Assembly (NCBI GenBank): GCA_964550465.1
Contig: CAZJZH010000024.1
Span: forward strand, 1 to 15,317
Length of the DNA: 15,317 nucleotides
Direction of reading: 5' to 3'
Source: CAZJZH01 sp964550465
GTDB lineage: Bacteria; Patescibacteriota; Patescibacteriia; JACRDY01
Every line of letters begins with the position of its first letter. Positions within the stretch are counted from its first letter, which is position 1. The notes under the pieces are model-generated. The model was not told where the DNA came from, did no database searches, and saw nothing but the letters and a program-made list of their open reading frames with translations. Positions 1 through 6,729 of this stretch are shown here, piece by piece. The position numbers and the translations under genes were made by a program.

Positions 1-20
1 CACTTTTGGCATCAAAAGTG
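1..20 (-). terminator. Probable intrinsic terminator of tyrS, cut by the window edge
   Basis: A perfect 8-bp inverted repeat, CACTTTTG-gcat-CAAAAGTG, lies 11 nt beyond the tyrS stop codon on the minus strand. The U-tract expected 3' of the stem would fall outside the window, so terminator function is inferred from position and stem only. Confidence 0.5.
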
Positions 21-31
21 GCGAAGAGAAA

Positions 32-1231
32 TTATTTACAAACAACCTTAGCAAAATGCCGCTTCCCCTTCCGCAAAACCATACCATCGGTAATAGTAAC
101 TTCCTGCTGGACATCAGTAACTACCTCATCATCAATAGCTAAGCCATGTTGCTCTACCAATCGCCGCCCTTCTGACTTACTGGCTACCAACCCAGCTACC
201 ACGAACAGCTCGATGACGTTGTGGCCACCAGCTGGCAGCTCAACCTCCGGCATATCAGCCGGCCCATCACCTGTTTGAAATAACTGGACAAAAGCTTTTT
301 CCGCCTGCTCAGCTGCGGTGGCGCTTTGTAAACTTGTCACTACTTCACGAGCCAACTGCATCTTAGCATCACGTGGATTATCAACAATCAACTGCTGCGC
401 TTCTGTTAAATCAACATCTGTCAAAATCTCAAAAGCTGGCAGCATCATACCATCTGTCCAAGACATCACCTTGCCGTACATGTCTGCTGGCGTGTCCGCC
501 AGCGTAATCATGTTACCCTCTGTCTTACCCATCTTCTTACCGGTTGGGTCTTCTAGTAACTTCATGGTGATGACCGCTTTGTCTTTACCACGACTCTTCA
601 GCATGTCGCGACCGGCTAACATGTTAAAGGTCTGGTCGTTACCCCCTACTTCCAGGTCAACCTCCATCGCCACCGAATCATAGCCCTGCATCAATGGGTA
701 GAGGAACTCGTGCAGCCCCACCGGCTTGCCTTCTGCCACCCGCTTCTCAAACATATCCCGCTCCAGCATTTGCTGGACAGTAAACTCTGACGCTAACTCC
801 ACCACCTCCGCAAAGCTTAACTTACCCAACCACCGCGAATTAAACTTCAGCTTGACCGGGTTCTTACCAGAGAAGCGCAAAATCTTGCTGGCTTGTTTTT
901 TGTAGTCACGACAGTTGGCCAGTACTTCGGCTTTGGTTAACTGTTTGCGCACCGCCGCTTTATCAGTCGGGTCACCAATCATGGCGGTGAAGTCACCGAT
1001 CAACAAAATAACTTCATGACCCAGATCTTGTAACTGACGTAGTTTACGCAAAGCGACTGCATGACCCAAATGCAAACTCGGTCCCGTCGGATCAATGCCC
1101 AGGTACAATCGCAAACGTTCCCCGGACGCTAAGCGGGCCTGCAAAAAATCACGGTCTGGGTAGACCGCTGCCACGCCCCGATCCAGGACGGTATTAATAG
1201 CTGTACTGTCAGTGTTGATTTTTACCGGCAT
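32..1231 (-). CDS. tyrS: Tyrosyl-tRNA synthetase
   Basis: Class I aminoacyl-tRNA synthetase that charges tRNA-Tyr with tyrosine in the cytoplasm. The 399-residue product has the HIGH signature as HLGH at residues 54-57 after LYLGIDPTGPSLHLGH, and the KMSKS loop as KMGKT at 233-237. The C-terminal ~70 residues resemble an S4 RNA-binding domain, the usual TyrRS tail. Length is normal for the family. The reading frame stays open upstream to 1345, but I chose the ATG at 1231 because homologous sequence begins near MPVKINTD and a -10-like TATACT (1246-1241) lies only 9 nt upstream. That spacing implies an almost leaderless mRNA without a Shine-Dalgarno site. It is divergent from the small membrane-protein genes at 1296. 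The identification is secure. The start could also be the ATG at 1252, but that codon precedes the -10 box. Confidence 0.95.
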   Translation of the reverse strand: MPVKINTDSTAINTVLDRGVAAVYPDRDFLQARLASGERLRLYLGIDPTGPSLHLGHAVALRKLRQLQDLGHEVILLIGDFTAMIGDPTDKAAVRKQLTKAEVLANCRDYKKQASKILRFSGKNPVKLKFNSRWLGKLSFAEVVELASEFTVQQMLERDMFEKRVAEGKPVGLHEFLYPLMQGYDSVAMEVDLEVGGNDQTFNMLAGRDMLKSRGKDKAVITMKLLEDPTGKKMGKTEGNMITLADTPADMYGKVMSWTDGMMLPAFEILTDVDLTEAQQLIVDNPRDAKMQLAREVVTSLQSATAAEQAEKAFVQLFQTGDGPADMPEVELPAGGHNVIELFVVAGLVASKSEGRRLVEQHGLAIDDEVVTDVQQEVTITDGMVLRKGKRHFAKVVCK

Positions 1232-1248
1232 ATATACTAGAGTATAAA
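1221..1248 (+). promoter_or_regulatory. Possible promoter of the small membrane-protein operon
   Basis: TTTACC (1221-1226), a 16-nt spacer and TATAAA (1243-1248), upstream of the ORF at 1296. The -35 match is weak. It overlaps the tyrS -10 box on the other strand, so the two promoters would face away from each other. Confidence 0.35.
1241..1246 (-). promoter_or_regulatory. -10 box of tyrS
   Basis: TATACT on the minus strand, 9 nt before the ATG at 1231. Transcription starting 6-8 nt downstream would leave a 1-3 nt leader. I see no convincing -35 hexamer. Confidence 0.5.
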
Positions 1249-1295
1249 ACATTGTTCTTTCCCATCCACTGTACACCAAACCGGAGGTTTTTTCC

Positions 1296-1553
1296 ATGCC
1301 CACCACCCTATCAACCGAGCATCTGCTGATCATCGGCATGATCACTGCTGTCGTTGGCGTGATCGGTTATTACTACCTCTATCTCTCGCCACAGCGACGA
1401 GCTATCCGCAAAAAACTGTATCCTCTCCAGGTGATTATCTGGACACCCTTTTCCGTCTTTCTCGGTTTATTCCGACACAGTCAGGAATACTACACAATCA
1501 TGCAGTCCCCAGCGGATGCCCCGTCCGACACTCAGCAGGAGGAAAAGTCATGA
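1296..1553 (+). CDS. Small membrane protein of unknown function
   Basis: An 85-residue product I do not recognise. It has a hydrophobic segment at about residues 10-31 (LLIIGMITAVVGVIGYYYLY), then a basic stretch (QRRAIRKK) and a second, weaker hydrophobic patch at about 45-59. The tail is polar and acidic, rich in Gln, Asp and Glu. This suggests a membrane-anchored protein with one or two helices and the basic stretch on the cytoplasmic side. A good Shine-Dalgarno GGAGG precedes the ATG by 9-10 nt, unlike the leaderless-type genes around it. The stop codon overlaps the next start as ATGA, so both small genes are probably translationally coupled. Coding is supported by the ribosome-binding site, the overlap and the composition. 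Function is unknown. Confidence 0.7.
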   Translation: MPTTLSTEHLLIIGMITAVVGVIGYYYLYLSPQRRAIRKKLYPLQVIIWTPFSVFLGLFRHSQEYYTIMQSPADAPSDTQQEEKS

Positions 1554-1684
1554 CGTGGAAAATAATCATCACCGTTGGCATCATTGTCGTCTGTGTGGTT
1601 GTTCTCCTCCATGTCGGCAGCGTTCTATGCGCCAACATGCAAGATGAAATCAATCAATCCCGTGATCAGTCTCCACCTCCTTGA
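1550..1684 (+). CDS. Tiny single-pass membrane protein
   Basis: A 44-residue ORF starting at the ATG of an ATGA overlap with the upstream gene. It is preceded by a strong AGGAGG (1537-1542) with a 7-nt spacing. The product starts MTWKIIITVGIIVVCVVVLL: a short charged N-terminus and a hydrophobic helix at about residues 5-27, followed by a short polar tail (NMQDEINQSRDQSPPP). There is one Cys inside the helix and one near its end. It is followed directly by an inverted repeat with a T-run, so the two-gene operon ends here. I do not recognise a family. The strong ribosome-binding site, start-stop overlap and terminator make a real gene likely. Confidence 0.65.
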   Translation: MTWKIIITVGIIVVCVVVLLHVGSVLCANMQDEINQSRDQSPPP

Positions 1685-1714
1685 ACCGTATGTAATCGTA
1701 TCGGTTCTTTTTTT
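1683..1714 (+). terminator. Terminator of the small membrane-protein operon
   Basis: GAACCG (1683-1688) pairs with CGGTTC (1702-1707) and is followed by seven T (1708-1714). It overlaps the stop of the second small gene and the end of the convergent valS. Confidence 0.6.
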
Positions 1715-4334
1715 ACCCAAGCTGTTGTCGCTGCTGTTGTAGGGCCGCCAATTTTTCTGCTGCCGTAGCGATTTTTTCTTTTTCTGCCGCCACTACTTCA
1801 GCCGGCGCGTTGCTCACAAATTCTTGATTGGCTAATTTTTTCTGGCCACCGGTGACATACTGTTGCAGGTTGGCAATTTCTTTATCCAATCGCTGCTGCT
1901 CAGCCGCAATATCAATCACTCCCTCCAGCGGAATATATACTTCTGCTTGGTCAGTCACCACAGTAGCCACTACACCGACAGCCGGCTTTTCTGCTACTAG
2001 CTCAATGTTTTCAACACGAGCCAATCGCTCAATCACTGCCTGAGCGGTGGTAAATAGTTCCGGTGATTGTGTCACTACCACTGCCCGCACCAGAGTGGCT
2101 GGTGGTACATTGTAGGTAGCGCGAATGGTCCGCACGGCGGTAATCAAATCCTGGACTGGCGTGAAGGCGTCATCAGTCTCAACCACTGGTGCTGCTGGCC
2201 ATGGTGCTACCATAATGAAATTATCCTGTCCGTTAACCTGCTGCCAAATAGCTTCCGTTACAAACGGCGCAAAGGGGTGCCACAGTCGCAAGACTGTCGA
2301 CAGTAGATAGGCCAGCATAGCTTCTTTACCGCCTTCAACTTTTGCTACTTCAATATACCAGTCAGCTAATTCGCTCCAGGTAAAGGCCCGCAACGTTTCA
2401 ACCGCCGCGGAAAAATCATCCCGCCCAAGGTGTTCGTTAACTGTAGTAATAGTATCTGCTAATCGTGACAGCACCCAGCTGTCAGCCGCTGTCTGTGGGG
2501 CTGGTGGTGTGTCAACAAACTGAAAAGTATCCGTACTAGTAATAATGTAGCGGCTGATGTTCCATAGCTTGTTGACTAGGTTGCGCGTACCCTCGACTTT
2601 ATCTGTATAAAAACGACCATCATTACCCGGCGTGATACCGCTCATCACACTCAGCCGCAGCGCATCCGTCCCATACTGGTCAATCATTTCCAGCGGATCA
2701 AAGCCGTTACCGTCTGATTTAGAAAATTTCTTACCGGCCTCATCACGCAAAATACCGTGAATGTGGGCTTGTTTGAACGGCACTGTGTCCAGGGCGTAGC
2801 TAGTCATCAAAATCATCCGTGCCATCCAGAAAAAGACGATCTCTGTGCCCATCTGCATCCAGGCGGTGGGGTGGAATGTTTTCAGGTCATCAGTTTGCTC
2901 CGGCCAACCTAGCGTAGAAAAGGTCCACAGGGCTGATGAAAACCAGGTGTCGAGTGTGTCTTCGTCTTGTTGCCAACCATCTTCCCCCGCTGGTGGCGTC
3001 AGGCCCACGTGCACTGCCTCACCGTTGTACCACACCGGCAACCGGTGGCCCCACCAAATTTGACGGCTAATACACCAGTCACGCAGATTATCTATCCACC
3101 GCAAATATTTTTTCTGCTCACGCTCCGGTACGATGGTGATCTTTTTGTCAGCATCACCCTGCAAGCCACTGGTGACCGCTTGACGCATCAAATCTTTCAA
3201 ACTGACACCCCGGCCAGGAATCTCTGCGTTGACATTGATCCACCACTGCGTCATGGGGATGACTTCAACCACATCTTTAAAGCGGTCAGAAGTGCCGACG
3301 TTTTGGGTAATGTCTTCCTCTGCTTCTAGTAAATCATTGCCCCGCAACCACTGGACAAACTTGACCCGCGCTTCTTCGACCGGCAAACCTGCGTAGGCAG
3401 CACCAGCCTGACTGGTCATAGTGCCATCCGCACCAATAACAGCGATCAGCTCAATCGGCTGCCCGGCCGCTTTCTGCTCTTCATACATAGCAAAGTCGGT
3501 TTGACTGTGCGCCGGTGTTACCCCAACTGCGCCGGTACCAAATGATTCGTCAACTTCTGGTCTGCCAATTACTTTGATCTGTAACGGCTGAGCCGCACCG
3601 ACGTCAACCGTAAAGGTCTGGCCGATGTACTGCTTGTATTTACCATCCGGGTGAACCGCCACAGCCGTATCGCCCAGCTTGGTCTCTGGTCGAGTGGTAG
3701 CAATGGCGATAGGGAAATCCTGACTGTAGCGGAAGGTGTAGAGTTTAGCTGGTCGTTCAATATGTTCCAGCTCGTCGTCTGAACAGGTGGTCTGGCCTTT
3801 GACTGACCAGTTGACCGCTCGGTAGCCGCGGTAAATCAGGCCGTCGTTGTACATGCGGAAAAATATCTCGTTGACTGCAGTGCTACGGGCCTCATCAAAG
3901 GTGTAGGCTAAGCGTGACCAGTCAGCACCGGTACCCAGCCGTCGGACTTGATTGAGAATAGTAGCTTGTGAAGCGTCCGCAAACTGACGAATAGTCTCAA
4001 CTAGTTTTTCGCGCCCTAACGTTTCCCGTGGTCGTTCTATCCCCTGTTCTTCCAGCAACATTTTCTCCACCCGGGCCTGGGTGGCCACCGGCGCATGGTC
4101 TGTACCGGGTAGTAACAACACCTTCTTGCCCAGCATACGCTGGTAGCGCGCCATGGTGTCCATCAAGGCGTTCTCCAGGGCATGACCTAAGTGCAAAATA
4201 CCCGTCACATTGGGTGGCGGGATTACGATGGCGTAGGGCTCGCCGGAAAGATTGTCTGGATTAAAAAAACCAGAGGCTTCCCAGCGCTGGTAGAGGTCTT
4301 GTTCGTGTTGTTGTGGATCGTAAGTTTTTTCCAT
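1713..4334 (-). CDS. valS: Valyl-tRNA synthetase
   Basis: Class I synthetase that attaches valine to tRNA-Val and edits mischarged threonine. The 873-residue product has the typical ValRS order: HLGH (48-51) in PPPNVTGILHLGHALENAL; the CP1 editing insertion with TTRPETKLGDTAVAVHP near 213-229; the family segment DTWFSSALWTFSTLGWP near 462-477; and the KMSKS loop KFSKS (536-540). The anticodon-binding helical domain follows, and the last ~70 residues are a charged, Gln/Glu/Lys-rich coiled coil (from EGVIDIAAEQQRLDKEI), as in bacterial ValRS. Where many ValRS have Cys pairs (NWCP-C), this protein reads NWSVKGQTTCSDDELE, so that metal site looks lost. The ATG at 4334 is used: an extended -10 (TGATATACT) lies just upstream. 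Length and motifs leave little doubt. Confidence 0.97.
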   Translation of the reverse strand: MEKTYDPQQHEQDLYQRWEASGFFNPDNLSGEPYAIVIPPPNVTGILHLGHALENALMDTMARYQRMLGKKVLLLPGTDHAPVATQARVEKMLLEEQGIERPRETLGREKLVETIRQFADASQATILNQVRRLGTGADWSRLAYTFDEARSTAVNEIFFRMYNDGLIYRGYRAVNWSVKGQTTCSDDELEHIERPAKLYTFRYSQDFPIAIATTRPETKLGDTAVAVHPDGKYKQYIGQTFTVDVGAAQPLQIKVIGRPEVDESFGTGAVGVTPAHSQTDFAMYEEQKAAGQPIELIAVIGADGTMTSQAGAAYAGLPVEEARVKFVQWLRGNDLLEAEEDITQNVGTSDRFKDVVEVIPMTQWWINVNAEIPGRGVSLKDLMRQAVTSGLQGDADKKITIVPEREQKKYLRWIDNLRDWCISRQIWWGHRLPVWYNGEAVHVGLTPPAGEDGWQQDEDTLDTWFSSALWTFSTLGWPEQTDDLKTFHPTAWMQMGTEIVFFWMARMILMTSYALDTVPFKQAHIHGILRDEAGKKFSKSDGNGFDPLEMIDQYGTDALRLSVMSGITPGNDGRFYTDKVEGTRNLVNKLWNISRYIITSTDTFQFVDTPPAPQTAADSWVLSRLADTITTVNEHLGRDDFSAAVETLRAFTWSELADWYIEVAKVEGGKEAMLAYLLSTVLRLWHPFAPFVTEAIWQQVNGQDNFIMVAPWPAAPVVETDDAFTPVQDLITAVRTIRATYNVPPATLVRAVVVTQSPELFTTAQAVIERLARVENIELVAEKPAVGVVATVVTDQAEVYIPLEGVIDIAAEQQRLDKEIANLQQYVTGGQKKLANQEFVSNAPAEVVAAEKEKIATAAEKLAALQQQRQQLG

Positions 4335-4346
4335 AGGTACTTGATC

Positions 4347-4355
4347 AGTATATCA
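4347..4355 (-). promoter_or_regulatory. Extended -10 promoter of valS
   Basis: TGATATACT on the minus strand matches an extended -10 (TGnTATAAT-like). Its -10 hexamer ends 12 nt before the valS ATG, so the leader would be only about 5 nt. I see no clear -35 box and no Shine-Dalgarno site. Confidence 0.5.
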
Positions 4356-4389
4356 CATATTACAGGGTAATTTCGTTCTGGCAAGGGGG

Positions 4390-4419
4390 TTGCTATTGAA
4401 CCTATTAACAGGCTATAGT
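4390..4419 (+). promoter_or_regulatory. Promoter of the helix-turn-helix operon
   Basis: TTGCTA (4390-4395), an 18-nt spacer and TATAGT (4414-4419), about 52 nt before the ATG at 4472. Confidence 0.5.
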
Positions 4420-4471
4420 GTAGTCAGATCCGCTCTTTTCATTGCCCACTACTGACTGACAGGAGGCCGCT

Positions 4472-4765
4472 ATGGCATCGGAATTTGTCAATCCAGATAA
4501 TAATCTTCTGGATTATATGGATGCGTATCGTCTCAGTCAAGCGGAGTTGTCACGCATCAGTGGTGTCAGCTCGTCAACCATTTACAGACTCCGCACACAG
4601 CCTAATAGTACCAATACTACTAGCCCAGCCACTCTGATGAAAATATTTCGCGGTATTAACAGATACTTGCGAGACATCGGTACGTCTGAGGAGATTGAAG
4701 ACGTTCATGATCTGTTTCCTGGCGCACCAGAGCAATTAGGTAGAGCGTGGCGATCTTCATCATGA
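4472..4765 (+). CDS. Small helix-turn-helix (XRE-like) protein
   Basis: A 97-residue protein with a Cro/XRE-like helix-turn-helix. Residues ~14-38 read YMDAYRLSQAELSRISGVSS, then STIYRLRTQ, in the expected spacing for helices 1-3 (SQAELSRISGVSSSTIYRL is the recognition core). A further helix (SPATLMKIFRGINRYL) follows, as in XRE folds. The tail ends with the motif DLFPGAPEQLG, which recurs in the next gene. It is probably a DNA-binding regulator; target unknown. A strong AGGAGG (4461-4466) precedes the ATG by 5 nt, and the gene has its own promoter. The downstream gene at 4830 is in the same direction with no terminator between, so they form an operon. Autoregulation is plausible but unproven. 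Confidence 0.75.
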   Translation: MASEFVNPDNNLLDYMDAYRLSQAELSRISGVSSSTIYRLRTQPNSTNTTSPATLMKIFRGINRYLRDIGTSEEIEDVHDLFPGAPEQLGRAWRSSS

Positions 4766-4829
4766 GCAACAGCAAGCCTTGACAAGTTGCTGACCAGTTA
4801 CACCTACTCGTTACTACAGGAGGTTACGT

Positions 4830-5402
4830 ATGCCAACCACTCTTGAACAGTACCGCCGAGCCTTTAGTGGCAACGAAACGCCGCTACGACTATTTGCCCG
4901 CGCTGCTGGCATAGACTGCATGACATGGATGAGGCTAGAAGAACATTTTGGCAAAATAAACTTTGATCCGAAACACACGCCCCGCATACAATTAGAGCGG
5001 GTAGCGGCAATGTTCAGCGCCATTGGCTGTGAACACTGTGACATATCACCCTTCTTTGTCTGGCAGATCTTCCCGGATGCGCCGCTGGATCCGATGTTCC
5101 CACCGCTCGGTAGACGCATACCGGTCAACGGTAGCTGGCTGCAAGAACATCGGGCAGCATCTCGGGCTAAGCTGGCTATGGCCAGCGGTATCAGCGCAGA
5201 CGTCGTCAAGCGCGTTGAGAATGCTCAAGGGGAAACACCAGTCACGTTTAGGAGTATTCTCAAGCTGGTCAATGGCATTAACGCCATCTCCTTACAAAGA
5301 GGCTATCCCCCAACACCAGCCGGGGCGATCTTCCCGGAAATATTCGAACCGTTCGCTGACAGGGCCTACCCCACACTACACCCCAATACCCCTACTGAAT
5401 AA
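4830..5402 (+). CDS. Protein with two tandem helix-turn-helix-like modules
   Basis: A 190-residue protein that appears to hold two degenerate XRE-like modules. The first is at about residues 15-83 (LRLFARAAGIDCMTWMRLEE, then a helix starting TPRIQLERVAAMF, ending QIFPDAPLD). The second is at about 103-172 (RAKLAMASGISADVVKRVEN, then TFRSILKLVNGIN, ending AIFPEIFEP). Both resemble the module in the preceding gene, including the closing hydrophobic-FP motif, so the pair probably arose by duplication. It is likely a DNA-binding regulator or a partner of the 97-residue protein. The Shine-Dalgarno AGGAGG sits about 7 nt before the ATG. The stop codon TAA lies inside the loop of the terminator hairpin that ends the operon. 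The family is not recognised with certainty. Confidence 0.7.
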   Translation: MPTTLEQYRRAFSGNETPLRLFARAAGIDCMTWMRLEEHFGKINFDPKHTPRIQLERVAAMFSAIGCEHCDISPFFVWQIFPDAPLDPMFPPLGRRIPVNGSWLQEHRAASRAKLAMASGISADVVKRVENAQGETPVTFRSILKLVNGINAISLQRGYPPTPAGAIFPEIFEPFADRAYPTLHPNTPTE

Positions 5403-5418
5403 GTAGGGGTTTTATTTT
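5389..5418 (+). terminator. Terminator of the helix-turn-helix operon
   Basis: CCCCTACT (5389-5396), loop of 5, AGTAGGGG (5402-5409), then TTTTATTTT. The stop codon of the preceding gene is in the loop, so termination and the end of translation coincide. Confidence 0.85.
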
Positions 5419-5429
5419 GACAGCTGCCC

Positions 5430-5457
5430 TTGACGTAGCTGGTCAGCTTGGTATACT
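5430..5457 (+). promoter_or_regulatory. Promoter of the DHH-like gene
   Basis: TTGACG (5430-5435), a 16-nt spacer and TATACT (5452-5457), with the ATG 17 nt after the -10 box. The predicted leader is about 10 nt and has no Shine-Dalgarno site. Confidence 0.7.
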
Positions 5458-5474
5458 GTTCTACTTGCCTATAT

Positions 5475-6678
5475 ATGAGCTTAAGTACTGAACAACAGAT
5501 TATTCAGACCTTGTCGGCCAGCCGCCGGCCGCTGATTGTATTTCGTAAACATTTCTCCGGCGATAGCATTGCCGCGGCCTTGGCTATGTGCCTGTTATTG
5601 AAGAAACACGACATCACTGCCGACATTGTCTGTGATGGTTTTAGCTTGCCGGATAGTTACCAGTTTTTGCCGGGCAGTAATGCTATTAAGGGTGAGATCC
5701 GCTCACCACGCAAGCTGATTATTAGCCTGGCAGCTGACAAGACTAACATTGATGAGTTTCACTACGACATCATCGACAACCAGCTGAAGATTTACGTCAC
5801 ACCAAAAAAGGGCATGTACGGCCCGCAGGACATTACCGCTTCAGTGTCAGACTGGGAGTATGATTTGATCATCACCGTTGATACACCAGACCTGGAATCA
5901 CTCGGCAACATCTTTACGGAAAACCGCGACTTCTTCTTTGACCGACCCATCATTAACATTGATCATGCGCCCAACAACGAACAGTACGGCCAGATTAACT
6001 ATATTGACCTGACTGCCAACTCCACTACTAGTTCGAATAGTATGGGGATGACACAGCCCCAACTGGNNNNNNNNNNATAACCTGATCGCTGCTTGGGATG
6101 AGTCGTATTTTGACTCAGACATGAACACCTGCCTACTGTGCGGTATTATTGATAAGACTAAAAGTTTTAAGGCTGGGCAGATTAACCCCAAGACCTTGCA
6201 GATGTCTAGTCACTTGATGGAAAAAGACGCTCGCCGAGAAGAAATTGTTAAGCATCTCTACTACAGTCGTAACCTATCGACTTTAAAACTGTGGGGCCTA
6301 GTCCTCAGTGGTTTGACCGAACACCAAGACGGCCGGGTGGTTACTGCTCAGATCAGTCATGAAAATTTTGCCGCTACCAACACCACCAGCGCCCAGCTGC
6401 CTGACATCGTTGACGAACTGATCGCCAGTGTGCCCGATGTGGAGCTGATTGTTTTGACCTATCACAAAGATGAGCAGTATGTCGGTTGCATCATCCGTTC
6501 ACTCAATGCTATTGATGCTACCTACCTAGCCCGCCAGCATCAACCAGTGGGTGACCGGCAACAGGCTCAGTTTGCGGTTAAGGGTCAGCAAATCGCTAGC
6601 GTTGAGCAGGCCATCTTAGCAGAAATTGACCAGTTATACCGACAACGACCTGATACAGCAGAAATTAATAATTTTTAA
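5475..6678 (+). CDS. DHH-superfamily phosphoesterase-like protein (NrnA-like), interrupted by an assembly gap
   Basis: Both halves align in order with the DHH/DHHA1 family of nanoRNA/pAp phosphatases (NrnA type). Before the gap (5475-6066): a Rossmann-like start with SGDSIAAALAMCLLLKK where the family has DxD plus a glycine/serine helix, then IITVDTPD (motif II), then NIDHAPNN where the family has DHH, then YIDLTANSTT for the usual VD-ASST. After the gap: NLIAAWDESYF, CGIIDKTKSF for the usual GI-TDTGSF, and the DHHA1-like C-terminal part. The halves are in different frames (phase of 5475 versus 6121) only because ten N stand for a gap of unknown length. The catalytic motifs are degenerate (SGDS, DHA), so it may be inactive or have changed chemistry. 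I start it at the ATG of MSLSTEQQ because of the promoter spacing; the frame is open from 5448. Confidence 0.75.
6067..6076. other. Assembly gap (10 N) inside a gene
   Basis: Ten N separate two parts of one coding sequence. The sequence just before it has the inverted repeat TGGGG (6043-6047) / CCCCA (6057-6061), and the translated residues there (SMGMTQPQL) do not fit the family. The contig end may therefore be in error as well. Confidence 0.95.
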
Positions 6679-6690
6679 TTATTAATTAAA

Positions 6691-6729
6691 CCCCTCATCG
6701 TGCCCAGCACGATGAGGGGTTTTGTGTTT
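6691..6729. terminator. Bidirectional terminator between the DHH-like gene and the ABC exporter
   Basis: A perfect 13-bp stem, CCCCTCATCGTGC (6691-6703) / GCACGATGAGGGG (6707-6719), with a 3-nt loop. It is followed by TTTTGTGTTT on plus and by TTTAATTAAT on minus. It lies between two convergent genes ending at 6678 and 6728. Confidence 0.92.

Noticed and set aside
2067..4264. Several plus-strand ORFs of 60-120 codons opposite valS
   Set aside because: They are antisense shadows of a certain gene with unlikely composition and no ribosome-binding sites.
4766..4829. TTGACA between the two helix-turn-helix genes as a second promoter
   Set aside because: No acceptable -10 box follows at 15-19 nt, and the spot is part of an imperfect inverted repeat (CAGCAA / TTGCTG).
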